Below are positions 1-6,189 of a DNA stretch of 33,022 bases, piece by piece (positions within the stretch are counted from its first letter, which is position 1; each line of letters opens with the position of its first letter). The stretch comes from Streptococcus danieliae (GTDB lineage Bacteria > Bacillota > Bacilli > Lactobacillales > Streptococcaceae), in contig NZ_JACBXX010000078.1 of the NCBI RefSeq assembly GCF_013415245.1, positions 1 to 33,022 on the forward strand, read 5' to 3'. The translations under genes and the position numbers were made by a program. Below the pieces are notes generated by a model. It ran no database searches. It saw nothing but the letters and a program-made list of their open reading frames with translations, and was not told where the DNA came from.

Positions 1-132
1 CGCAGGTGGTTACCAAAAGGGACCAAAGAAACAACTCCCAAAGAAGTCGCTTTTATTGAAAATTGGATAAACAATTATCCTAAAAAATGTTTGGACTACA
101 AGTCACCAAAGGAATTTCTTAGTGGTGGCTAA
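1..132 (+). CDS. IS30-family transposase, C-terminal fragment (cut by window edge)
   Basis: An open frame runs from the first base to a TAA at 130-132 and gives 43 residues. It contains RRWLPKGT, then TPKEVAFIENWINNYP and YKSPKEFL, which is the characteristic end of IS30-family transposases (the DDE integrase core lies upstream, outside the window). The reading is in phase from base 1, so the gene is truncated only by the window edge; I cannot tell whether the full element is intact. An inverted-repeat-like sequence follows the stop at once, as expected at the right end of an IS30-type element. Confidence 0.85.
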   Translation, partial: RRWLPKGTKETTPKEVAFIENWINNYPKKCLDYKSPKEFLSGG

Positions 133-150
133 TTTCAACTTGAAATTTAG
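131..150. repeat. Probable right terminal inverted repeat of the IS30-family element
   Basis: Just after the transposase stop lies AATTTCAA-C-TTGAAATT, an 8-bp inverted repeat around one base, followed by TAG. IS30-family ends commonly sit within a few bases of the transposase stop and are rich in such sequence. The left end is outside the window, so the assignment rests on position and general resemblance only. Confidence 0.5.
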
Positions 151-178
151 CTTGAGTCCGCAAAGAACAAGCAAGAAT

Positions 179-203
179 CCCCTACCGATGTTTGCGGTAG
201 GGG
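179..203 (-). terminator. Hairpin after the small membrane-protein gene
   Basis: CCCCTACCG (179-187) pairs perfectly with CGGTAGGGG (195-203) over a 7-base loop. It begins 8 bases past the stop of the minus-strand gene at 211-426 and is followed on that strand by ATTCTTGCTT, a modest T-rich tail. It could also end transcripts leaving the IS30 remnant on the plus strand, where the tail is weaker. Confidence 0.55.
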
Positions 204-210
204 ATAGGTT

Positions 211-426
211 TTAAAGAGTAAACCCCAGCATCAAAGCGATCGCAGCAAGGACTAGGAGATAGGCTTTCTCTTCTTGGAGATAAAAAGAGTAGAGCAGGCT
301 CCCCAGGGCATAGGCTAGCACTCTGAAAGGGCTAAAGTGGAAGGACAAGAGATTAAGCGTTTGTAGCAGGAATCCTAAAATTGCGTACAGGCAGAGGGAG
401 CAGGCTAGGATTTTTAGATGTCGCAT
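211..426 (-). CDS. Small hydrophobic protein of unknown function (71 aa)
   Basis: I do not recognise a family. The protein is mostly apolar: a likely membrane helix near residues 5-28 (KILACSLCLYAILGFLLQTL), a second near 36-50 and a third near 54-70, with few charges. The start is well supported: GGAGGTG lies four bases before the ATG, a strong Shine-Dalgarno sequence. A TATAAT-like hexamer stands about 40 bases upstream on the same strand without a clear -35. The gene is alone between the IS30 end and the divergent copper operon, and a hairpin follows its stop. It is probably a real small membrane protein; its job is unknown. Confidence 0.6.
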   Translation of the reverse strand: MRHLKILACSLCLYAILGFLLQTLNLLSFHFSPFRVLAYALGSLLYSFYLQEEKAYLLVLAAIALMLGFTL

Positions 427-476
427 AGGTCACCTCCGAATTATAAGAACTTCTTACTATTATAATAACGTAAAAG

Positions 477-521
477 TAGCTTATTTGCCACTGACAGGAG
501 TGGGAGTGAGAAGCTATTTTT
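477..521 (+). terminator. Terminator-like hairpin upstream of the copper promoter
   Basis: TAGCTT (477-482) pairs with AAGCTA (511-516), an inner CCACT pairs with AGTGG (488-492 / 499-503), and five Ts follow (517-521). It would shield the cop promoter from plus-strand readthrough. The stem is interrupted, so this is tentative. Confidence 0.35.
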
Positions 522-541
522 AGAAACATGAATCGAGTTTC

Positions 542-592
542 TTGACATTTTTTGTTTACAAATGTAAACTGAAAATATAGACTACATTTGTA
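542..592 (+). promoter_or_regulatory. copYAZ promoter with two CopY operator (cop box) sites
   Basis: A TTGACA -35 (542-547) and a TAAACT -10 (565-570) are 17 bases apart. Two operators of the TACAnnTGTA type are present: TACAAATGTA at 557-566, in the spacer and reaching the -10, and TACATTTGTA at 583-592, just before the ribosome site. The two sites mirror each other and are 26 bases apart. In lactococci and streptococci the CopY repressor binds such boxes and leaves when Cu(I) displaces its zinc, so copper-induced expression is expected. Confidence 0.9.
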
Positions 593-610
593 AACAAAAA
601 AGGAGCAACC

Positions 611-1036
611 ATGAAAGCAATCATGTCACAGGCCGAATGGCAGGTCATGCGGGTCCTTTGGGCTCATCCAGGCAGTGGGAGTAGTCAGATTATCGACTTC
701 CTGCAAGCGGATTTTGACTGGAAACCGAGCACGGTCAAGACCCTCTTAACCCGGCTCAAAGACAAGGGGCTGATTGAGGCTCAGGCTGACGGGAAACGTT
801 TTGTTTACCGAGCTTTAGCTAGTGAGGGACAGGAATTAGAAAAGCTGGGCCAGGAATGGTTGGCCAACCAGTGCCAGACCAAGCACGGTCAGCACCTCTT
901 GCAGCTTTTAGAGCATGCCAGTCTGACCCAGTCGGATTTGGAGCGTTTGATTGCTTGGGCCCAGGAGGCCCAGGCGACGGCTCCAGTGAGCTTGACCTGC
1001 AACTGTTTGCCGGGTCAGTGTGATTGCCATGCTTAG
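611..1036 (+). CDS. copY: CopY copper-responsive transcriptional repressor
   Basis: This 141-aa protein belongs to the BlaI/MecI/CopY winged-helix family. The N-terminal half (about residues 5-75) carries the helix-turn-helix with the typical WKPSTVKTLLTRL recognition segment. The C-terminus ends in CNCLPGQCDC, the CxCx4CxC motif that binds Zn(II) or Cu(I) and switches DNA binding. AGGAG stands six bases before the ATG; a second Met at residue 5 is less well spaced. It is first in the copY-copA-copZ operon, 12 bases before copA, and should control its own promoter through the two cop boxes just upstream. Confidence 0.95.
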   Translation: MKAIMSQAEWQVMRVLWAHPGSGSSQIIDFLQADFDWKPSTVKTLLTRLKDKGLIEAQADGKRFVYRALASEGQELEKLGQEWLANQCQTKHGQHLLQLLEHASLTQSDLERLIAWAQEAQATAPVSLTCNCLPGQCDCHA

Positions 1037-1048
1037 AAGGAGATTAGA

Positions 1049-3274
1049 ATGGAAGAACGTTTATACCAAGTGAGCGGCATGACCTGTGCTTCCTGTGCCC
1101 TAACGGTGGAAACTGTGGCGGGCCAACAGGAGGGGGTAGAAGTTGCCCAGGTCAATTTGGCGACAGAAAAGTTAACCTTAAAAACCACAGGGAATTTTAA
1201 GGCTCAGGTCTTGGAAGAGGCGGTGGCCAGTCTGGGCTATAGTCTCAAAGAGCAGCAGCTGGAGTGGGATGCGGATCAAGGCCAGTTGCAGGAAGCAGAC
1301 AAGCAGCGTCGCTTGGAGGCTGAACGCAAGTGCTTGCTGGCTACGGCGGCTCTAACCCTGCCCTTGCTCTATGTGGCTATGGGTGCTATGTGGGGGTTGC
1401 CCCTTCCTAGTTTTCTGAGAGCAGCAGGCCCCTTTGTCCTCTTTCAATGGCTGGTGACCACGGCCGTCCTTTATCTGGGACGCGGTTTTTACCAGCGGGG
1501 TTTCCGCAATCTCTGGCAGGGCCACCCCAATATGGACAGCCTCATTGCCCTGGGCACAGCTGCCGCCTACCTTTACTCCACTTATGGCAGCTGGCAGGTT
1601 TTGCAGGGGCAAAGCCATTTTGCACACCACCTCTATTTTGAATCGGCTGCGACCATTATTTTCTTTGTTTTTTTAGGAAAATATTTAGAAGCTAGGGCCA
1701 AACAAGCGACTTCCCGTGCCCTAAAAGGGCTAGGTCAGTTAGCCCCGCAAGAAGCACGGCGAATCGGAGCGAACGGGCTAGAGTTTGTTGCGACTAAGGA
1801 TTTGCAGGTCGGAGATCGGGTTCGGGTCCTACCGGGGGATTCCTTTCCTGTGGATGGGACTGTCTTGTCTGGATCGGGCTATGTGGATGAGTCGATGATG
1901 ACAGGGGAAAGTCTTCCTATTTATAAGGAGGAAGGGCAAGCGGTTTGGGCAGGAAGTCTGAATCAGACAGGGAGTCTGGATTATGAGGTGACCCATGTCG
2001 GAGGAGAGACACTGTTGGCGCAGATTATCAAGCTGGTTGAGGAGGCCCAGGCTCAGAAGGCTCCGATTGCCGCCTTGGCCGATCGGCTGGCACGTTACTT
2101 TGTGCCCCTGGTTCTAGGACTAGCTCTGTTGGCCAGTTTGGGCTGGTACTTCCTGGCCGGAGCAAGTCTGGAGTTTGCCCTTTCAATTTTTATTGCTGTT
2201 TTGGTGATTGCCTGCCCTTGTGCTCTTGGTTTGGCGACACCGACAGCCATGATGGTAGCTACTGGGCGGGGTGCTCAAAAAGGAATCTTGCTCAAGTCCG
2301 GTCCGGCTTTGGAAGCTTTGGCCCAGGTGGATACGGTGCTCTTGGATAAGACAGGGACGGTCACAGCTGGCCAGATGAAGCTGACTGATTTAGAGCTTTG
2401 GGCAGGGGAGTCGCGGGAAGAGGTACTAACCCTTCTCGCTTCCGCCGAAAGCCATAGCGAACATCCGATTGCCCAGGCTCTAGTTCAGGCAGCAACCGAA
2501 GCAGGCCTGGCTTTGCGCCACACAACGGACTTCCAGGCCCACGTCGGGCGCGGCATCGAGGCCAAAGTGGACGGCCAGCGCGTGCTGGTTGGGACTAAGC
2601 GGTATTTAGAAGAAGAGGGGCTGGTGCTAGCTAAGGAGTTAGACCTCGAGCCTTGGGAAAAGGCCGGTAAGACCAGTCTCCTACTGGCCCGCGAAGGCGT
2701 CTTGCTGGCAGCCTTGGCAGTTGCCGATCCGATTAAGGAGACCAGCCGCCAAGCCATCTCCAAGCTAGGGCAACTGGACTTGGAAGTGGTGCTGCTAACC
2801 GGTGATAAGGAAGCCACAGCTCGGGCCATTGCGGAGGAAGTCGGAATTTCCAAGGTCGTGGCCCAGGTCCTACCCCAGGATAAGGCTGCTCAAGTTGTCC
2901 ACTACCAAGAACAAGGCAAAGTTGTCGCCATGGTTGGAGACGGTATCAATGATGCGCCAGCCCTGGCACAAGCCGAAGTGGGGATCGCCATGGGCACCGG
3001 AACCGACATCGCCATGGATGCCTCCGACCTCGTGCTTCTCCAAGGAGACCTGGTCCGTCTAGCCGATGCGATCAGCCTCAGTCGGGCTACCCTGCGCATC
3101 ATCAAAGAAAACCTCTTTTGGGCCTTCATCTACAACATCATTGGAATCCCAATTGCCATGGGCCTCCTCTATCTCTTCGGTGGCCCCCTCTTGGATCCCA
3201 TGTTGGCAGGACTAGCCATGAGCCTGTCCTCTGTCTCCGTCGTTCTAAACGCCCTTCGTCTCAACTGGAAATAA
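1049..3274 (+). CDS. copA: CopA copper-exporting P1B-type ATPase
   Basis: At 741 aa this has the normal length and domain order of a CopA. One N-terminal heavy-metal-associated domain has GMTCASC (residues 10-16). Membrane helices follow, then the actuator motif TGES (285-288), the copper site CPC in the sixth transmembrane helix (389-391), the phosphorylated aspartate of DKTGT (D433), SEHP (470-473) and GDGINDAP (from 630). All key residues are present. It pumps Cu(I) out of the cell using ATP. The start has AAGGAG upstream; copZ begins 11 bases after its stop. The CPC motif argues for copper or silver rather than zinc or cadmium. Confidence 0.96.
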   Translation: MEERLYQVSGMTCASCALTVETVAGQQEGVEVAQVNLATEKLTLKTTGNFKAQVLEEAVASLGYSLKEQQLEWDADQGQLQEADKQRRLEAERKCLLATAALTLPLLYVAMGAMWGLPLPSFLRAAGPFVLFQWLVTTAVLYLGRGFYQRGFRNLWQGHPNMDSLIALGTAAAYLYSTYGSWQVLQGQSHFAHHLYFESAATIIFFVFLGKYLEARAKQATSRALKGLGQLAPQEARRIGANGLEFVATKDLQVGDRVRVLPGDSFPVDGTVLSGSGYVDESMMTGESLPIYKEEGQAVWAGSLNQTGSLDYEVTHVGGETLLAQIIKLVEEAQAQKAPIAALADRLARYFVPLVLGLALLASLGWYFLAGASLEFALSIFIAVLVIACPCALGLATPTAMMVATGRGAQKGILLKSGPALEALAQVDTVLLDKTGTVTAGQMKLTDLELWAGESREEVLTLLASAESHSEHPIAQALVQAATEAGLALRHTTDFQAHVGRGIEAKVDGQRVLVGTKRYLEEEGLVLAKELDLEPWEKAGKTSLLLAREGVLLAALAVADPIKETSRQAISKLGQLDLEVVLLTGDKEATARAIAEEVGISKVVAQVLPQDKAAQVVHYQEQGKVVAMVGDGINDAPALAQAEVGIAMGTGTDIAMDASDLVLLQGDLVRLADAISLSRATLRIIKENLFWAFIYNIIGIPIAMGLLYLFGGPLLDPMLAGLAMSLSSVSVVLNALRLNWK

Positions 3275-3285
3275 AGGAGAATCCT

Positions 3286-3504
3286 ATGCAACAAGAAATT
3301 CAACTCGCGGGACTTAGCTGTCAAAACTGTGCCCACCATGTGGAAGTGGCCTTTTCCAAACTAGCAGGAGTGTCCCAGGTTACCGTCAACCTAGCGGACT
3401 CAGTGGCCCGCGTGGACACCCAAGAAGCCTACACTTCCGACCAGTACCAAGAAGCTCTAGGGCCTTTGCCTTATAAGGTGGTTGGCCTAGCAGGTGGGAA
3501 TTAG
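3286..3504 (+). CDS. copZ: CopZ-like copper chaperone
   Basis: A 72-aa heavy-metal-associated domain protein. The open frame extends upstream into copA, but the true start is the ATG at 3286, with AAAGGAG eight bases before it. The metal site is GLSCQNC (residues 9-15), a CxxC loop with SCQN in place of the usual TCxH. The ferredoxin-like fold pattern and length match bacterial CopZ, which hands Cu(I) to CopA or CopY. It is the last gene of the operon and a strong terminator follows. Confidence 0.92.
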   Translation: MQQEIQLAGLSCQNCAHHVEVAFSKLAGVSQVTVNLADSVARVDTQEAYTSDQYQEALGPLPYKVVGLAGGN

Positions 3505-3540
3505 CAGGTAAGTGCTTGAAAAAACTGTGTAAAAAATTAA

Positions 3541-3592
3541 AAGATGCAAGCTGCCCCGTCTAAGATTGGGACAGCTTGCATCTTTCTTTTTG
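3541..3592 (+). terminator. copYAZ operon terminator
   Basis: AAGATGCAAGCTG (3541-3553) pairs with CAGCTTGCATCTT (3572-3584), and T-rich sequence follows to 3591. It is a long, nearly perfect stem that ends the copper operon. Confidence 0.9.
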
Positions 3593-3643
3593 TATTCTGC
3601 TTGGATGTGAAAATTTCAATAGTTGAACTACCAGTCATCAAAT

Positions 3644-3691
3644 GACGCTAGCTCGTTTGAGTTATGATTTTAGATTGGAAGAAGTAGTATA
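3644..3691. repeat. Remnant resembling the boxC part of a BOX element
   Basis: The stretch GACGCTAGCTCG, then TTTGAGTTATGATTTTAGAT and a GTAGTAT end, aligns with the end of the repeat at 7557-7683 (TTTGAGTAATGATTTTTGAT then TAGTAT). Both resemble the boxC module of streptococcal BOX elements as I remember it. It lies between the copper terminator and the stop of the toxin-like gene; no boxA is visible here. Confidence 0.45.
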
Positions 3692-3695
3692 AATC

Positions 3696-4262
3696 CTATT
3701 CACCATAGTATTGGATAACTTCTGAAGTTTGGAGATGACGGGAATAAATCGAGATGACCTTCTCTCCCTTTGGAAAAACAGCTTTCCTTTTCAGATCTAA
3801 CAAAGATTGAGGGATAGTTTTTGTTGGAGTATCTTTTAAAGTTAGGGCTAGAATCTGTTTCTTTATCCGCAAAGCATAGTCAAATTCTAGATATAAATAG
3901 CGTCCTGATCCAGTCAGTTGCACATGCTTTCCCAATAATTCCTGAATGGATCCTAAAACTTGTAACTTTTGCATTGTAGTTCCATCTCTTTTAATGTTCA
4001 AGTCATCAATTATGATATGTTTATTCAAACAATCATCAAAGAAACTACTAGCCCCTTTTTGATATTCTAGCCCGCATAAATGCATAAAATTACTTGGTAA
4101 AAAATGGATATCAACCTTCTTTGTTTCAGTTTGATAAGACATGATTTTCCCGATAAAGTGTTCTTTCAGAAAAGAAGCTGCATTCTGAAGTGGTATCATG
4201 AAATTCCGAATTTTTCGTTTTTCATTGTAATTTGGTTTACGATAGTCTTTAGATTTTGTCAT
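3696..4262 (-). CDS. Putative PBECR4-like RNase; toxin candidate of a type III-like toxin-antitoxin locus
   Basis: This 188-aa protein starts at the ATG at 4262, with GAGGT four bases upstream; an in-frame GTG at 4304 lies inside a terminator stem and is unlikely. Visible traits are a basic N-terminus (KRKIRNF), HFLPSNFMHLCGLEY (53-67) followed by GASSFF, a GSGRYLYLEFDYALRIKKQ stretch (118-136), and PQSLL (151-155). The F-x-HL-G pattern, the central LEFDY strand and the PxSLL element recall, from memory, the PBECR4 family (BECR fold, the fold class of RelE and barnase-like nucleases). I see no ToxN/AbiQ similarity. The gene is AT-rich compared with its neighbours, has no signal peptide, and follows a repeat RNA and terminator on the same strand, which is the layout of type III systems. 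RNase activity is inferred, not shown. Confidence 0.65.
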   Translation of the reverse strand: MTKSKDYRKPNYNEKRKIRNFMIPLQNAASFLKEHFIGKIMSYQTETKKVDIHFLPSNFMHLCGLEYQKGASSFFDDCLNKHIIIDDLNIKRDGTTMQKLQVLGSIQELLGKHVQLTGSGRYLYLEFDYALRIKKQILALTLKDTPTKTIPQSLLDLKRKAVFPKGEKVISIYSRHLQTSEVIQYYGE

Positions 4263-4273
4263 ATTTACCTCGC

Positions 4274-4306
4274 AAAAAAGTGGCTTACAGAATTTGTAAG
4301 CCACTT
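4274..4306 (-). terminator. Intrinsic terminator between repeat RNA and toxin-like gene
   Basis: A perfect 12-bp stem, AAGTGGCTTACA (4278-4289) with TGTAAGCCACTT (4295-4306), has a 5-base loop. On the minus strand it runs into six Ts (4274-4279), and the ribosome site of the 188-aa gene begins only three bases later (4267-4271). On the plus strand no T-run follows, so it acts on minus-strand transcripts. In type III systems such a terminator sets the ratio of antitoxin RNA to toxin mRNA. Confidence 0.85.
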
Positions 4307-4320
4307 AGTCAGTCGGTTTA

Positions 4321-4374
4321 TTCTGGTGTCTGCCACCGCTTGGCCCTTATGTCCAAGATTACTATCGGATTTCG
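4321..4374 (-). repeat. 54-bp tandem repeat, promoter-distal copy
   Basis: This copy and the next share 49 of their first 51 bases, differing at 4331 (T against C) and 4367 (G against A). The period is exactly 54 bases. It is transcribed second on the minus strand and is followed by a degraded partial unit and the terminator. Confidence 0.9.
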
Positions 4375-4428
4375 TTCTGGTGTCCGCCACCGCTTGGCCC
4401 TTATGTCCAAGATTACTATCAGATTGAC
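4375..4428 (-). repeat. 54-bp tandem repeat, promoter-proximal copy
   Basis: This is the near-identical partner of the copy at 4321-4374; similarity fades after about 4425. On the minus strand it is transcribed first, about 25 bases after the predicted transcription start. Confidence 0.9.
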
Positions 4429-4456
4429 CATGAGCCGACTACTCATCTACATATTT

Positions 4457-4485
4457 AGTTTACAGGATATCATCAAAAAAATCAA
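4457..4485 (-). promoter_or_regulatory. Promoter of the repeat RNA and toxin-like gene
   Basis: On the minus strand, TTGATT (4480-4485) is separated by 17 bases from TAAACT (4457-4462), the same -10 hexamer as the cop promoter. It points directly at the repeats, giving a start near 4450. It makes the cassette independent of the upstream RNase H gene. Confidence 0.65.
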
Positions 4486-4552
4486 GCATGAACCCATTAC
4501 TATTTTAGAAAATATCGTTTGTAAAGGCACAGTCCCATCGTCATTAGGAAGT

Positions 4553-4594
4553 AAAAAAGAACACCACAACTCTCATGCGGACATCTACCGCATG
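4553..4594 (-). terminator. Possible terminator of the rlmA-RNase H transcript
   Basis: CATGCGG (4574-4580) pairs with CCGCATG (4588-4594); on the minus strand six Ts come at 4553-4558, some 15 bases past the stem. This distance is too long for a standard terminator, so the hairpin is clear but its role is doubtful. Confidence 0.3.
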
Positions 4595-4630
4595 AAGGCT
4601 AGGGTGTCTGGTTACATCTTGGACGTTGAA

Positions 4631-5221
4631 TTAGACTGTGATGCCGAGGGCGGCTTTAGCCAGCTGATCAGCCCGGTCGTTAAGAGGGTCACCACTGTGG
4701 GCGTGAACCTTACGGAAGTGGACTTGGATCTCTTGGCTGAAGTGGTCGAACTCTTTTTTGTAGGCTTGAGAGATTGGCTTATTGGTGCGCCACTCGCCGG
4801 TGGCCCAGGATTCGACGCCCTGGTAGTCGTAGCAGATGGTGATGCTGGGGTAGTCGTGGAGCAGGGCCCATTTGATGGCAGCCAGGCTGGCCAAGCACTC
4901 GCCGGCAACTTGGTGGGCTTCTAAGAAGATGTCACGGTTTCCTGAGAAGGAGAGACTTTCGATTTCCTGGCCGTTGAAGATGAAGGCGACGCCAGATCCA
5001 TAAGCCTTCTTGATCTTATGATAGGATCCATCCACATAGGCTACAAGTTGATTATCGGTGATCGGAGCCTGCGGTTGCTCCTCCATGTAGGCTAGGGCTT
5101 CTTCCTGGCTGGTAAAAGATTTGTATTTGGCTCCAGAGAAGCCTTGCACTTGTTTTTGGGCGTCGGGCCAGGTGGTGTAGATGCCTGGCTGGCGCCCTTT
5201 TTTGATGGCGTAAAATTTCAT
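4631..5221 (-). CDS. Ribonuclease H with N-terminal viroplasmin-type hybrid-binding domain
   Basis: The 196-aa protein has two parts. Residues 2-46 are the small domain (FYAIKKGRQPGIYTTW, then SGAKYKSF) found at the front of eukaryotic and some bacterial RNases H1, which grips RNA-DNA hybrids. Residues about 58-192 are the RNase H fold, with acidic residues at D64 (YVDGS), E108 (AGECLA), D132 (CYDYQG) and D185 (NDRADQLA), matching the catalytic set of E. coli RNase HI. It should cut the RNA of RNA-DNA hybrids. AAAGGA precedes the ATG and overlaps the rlmA stop 11 bases upstream, so the two genes are probably cotranscribed. No truncation is seen. Confidence 0.88.
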   Translation of the reverse strand: MKFYAIKKGRQPGIYTTWPDAQKQVQGFSGAKYKSFTSQEEALAYMEEQPQAPITDNQLVAYVDGSYHKIKKAYGSGVAFIFNGQEIESLSFSGNRDIFLEAHQVAGECLASLAAIKWALLHDYPSITICYDYQGVESWATGEWRTNKPISQAYKKEFDHFSQEIQVHFRKVHAHSGDPLNDRADQLAKAALGITV

Positions 5222-5232
5222 GAGCGTCCTTT

Positions 5233-6054
5233 CTAAAATTGGGCTTGGTAGAGGGTGGCGGAAATGGTGATGTCTGTCAGCTGGGTCCAGTCGAAGTCTT
5301 CCAGCCGGACTTGTTGGAGCAGGGGTGTCATGGTCAAGAGTGCCTCCCGGACTTCTGGTGTCAAGGTGTAGGTCGCTGTCAATTCCAGCTGATCTTGGAT
5401 CTGCATCTGCTCCTTCAGGTAAAGGTCGATGTCCTCGGGTTGATAAGCCTCTTTCCCAAGAATCTTGCGAATTTCAATCAGATGCTGGGATCCAGGAATA
5501 GCCTTGAGGAGGTTTCCGGTGGGCTTTAACAGGCGTTTAAACTCCTGGTAGTTGGCAGGAGAAAAGATATCCAAGATAGCATCGAGGCTCTGATCAGCCA
5601 AGGGGATTTTGGCCAAGTCGGCCACAAACCATTTAACCTGCTGCCGGCTATCGGCCTTACTGGCCAAAAGGATGGAGTCCTTGGACAAATCAAAGGCATA
5701 GTAGTTGCCAGTATACCGACTTTCTAGTTGGCGGCTGTAAAAGCCTTCACCACAGGCTACATCCAAGAGGGAAGCAGGTTGCAGTTTTGTGACCATCTGG
5801 TCCAGTCCCGCCAAGACATGGTCGTAAAGCCCAGCTTCCAGAACCAATTGCCGAGCTTGGAAGGACTCTTTTTGGTAGTGTTGGGAAACCTTGGCGTTTG
5901 GGGCGAGATTGACATAGCCCTGTTTGGCCAGGTCAAAATTGTGTCGGTTGCGACAAACCAAACTGCGCTCCTGTAACTGTAAACCTTCTTGGCAGAGGGG
6001 GCAGGTGAAGAGTAGGTCCGTCGCGGTAAAACGTTGAAGTTTCGGTGGGTACAT
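5233..6054 (-). CDS. rlmA: 23S rRNA (guanine-N1) methyltransferase, RlmA family
   Basis: I place the start at the ATG at 6054, which has GGAG at suitable spacing; the open frame extends 25 codons further but through a hairpin. The resulting 273-aa protein opens with a zinc site, C18-x2-C21-x12-C34-x3-H38, the spacing known for RlmA(I). The SAM-binding motif LLDVACGEGFYSRQL follows, then a Rossmann methyltransferase core ending near residue 190. Gram-positive members (RlmA II) methylate G748 in the exit tunnel, which contributes to tylosin resistance in some species; Gram-negative ones modify G745. The gene lies between tyrS and the RNase H gene on one strand, behind a structured 135-base gap. 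Confidence 0.88.
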   Translation of the reverse strand: MYPPKLQRFTATDLLFTCPLCQEGLQLQERSLVCRNRHNFDLAKQGYVNLAPNAKVSQHYQKESFQARQLVLEAGLYDHVLAGLDQMVTKLQPASLLDVACGEGFYSRQLESRYTGNYYAFDLSKDSILLASKADSRQQVKWFVADLAKIPLADQSLDAILDIFSPANYQEFKRLLKPTGNLLKAIPGSQHLIEIRKILGKEAYQPEDIDLYLKEQMQIQDQLELTATYTLTPEVREALLTMTPLLQQVRLEDFDWTQLTDITISATLYQAQF

Positions 6055-6087
6055 AAAAATCTCCAGTAAGTTTCCGAATAGACTCAT

Positions 6088-6148
6088 CTGATAAGGCCTG
6101 ATTGCAGTTTGCTTGGCAGGTAGACTCAATCAGCACCTGCCTTATCAG
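6088..6148 (-). promoter_or_regulatory. Large palindromic RNA element in the rlmA leader
   Basis: CTGATAAGGC (6088-6097) pairs with GCCTTATCAG (6139-6148), and directly inside CTGATTG (6098-6104) pairs with CAATCAG (6127-6133), with one side bulge. A rival helix, GGCAGGT (6116-6122) with ACCTGCC (6135-6141), overlaps the outer stem, so the two folds exclude each other. No T-run follows on the minus strand. It may be a leader switch, a processing site or a small mobile palindrome; I do not recognise it. Confidence 0.5.
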
Positions 6149-6150
6149 AA

Positions 6151-6180
6151 TAAAAGAGGCCAGACTTTTGTCCTAGCCTC
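6151..6180 (-). terminator. tyrS terminator
   Basis: On the minus strand GAGGCTAGGAC, loop AAAA, and GTCTGGCCTC (6156-6180) fold with one wobble and one bulge, followed by TTTTATT. It starts ten bases after the tyrS stop. Confidence 0.75.
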
Positions 6181-6189
6181 CTTCGAGAA

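Larger units (their letters stand above)
4274..4450 (-). ncRNA. Putative repeat antitoxin RNA (ToxI-like)
   Basis: From a predicted start near 4450 to the terminator at 4274 the minus strand would yield an RNA of about 175 nt with two full 54-nt repeats and a degenerate partial third (about 20 nt, 4301-4320). Within each repeat the RNA can form CUUGG/CCAAG around a 9-nt loop (4339-4343 with 4353-4357, and 4393-4397 with 4407-4411) and GGUG/CACC around a 5-nt loop (4325-4328 with 4334-4337, and +54). Both base differences between the copies fall outside these helices. Known ToxI RNAs are tandem repeats cut by the toxin into folded units that then bind and inhibit it. The function here is inferred from the layout. 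Confidence 0.6.

Noticed and set aside
4263..4304. Upstream GTG start extending the toxin-like protein to 202 aa
   Set aside because: The GTG lies in the 3' arm of the terminator stem and lacks a ribosome site; the ATG at 4262 has a good one.
4321..4428. CRISPR array
   Set aside because: The repeats are directly adjacent with no unique spacers, number only two, and no cas genes are near.
4256..4924. Plus-strand frame of 222 aa across the repeats and RNase H gene
   Set aside because: It runs through the tandem repeats and antisense to the clear RNase H gene, has no family traits, and no ribosome site fits.
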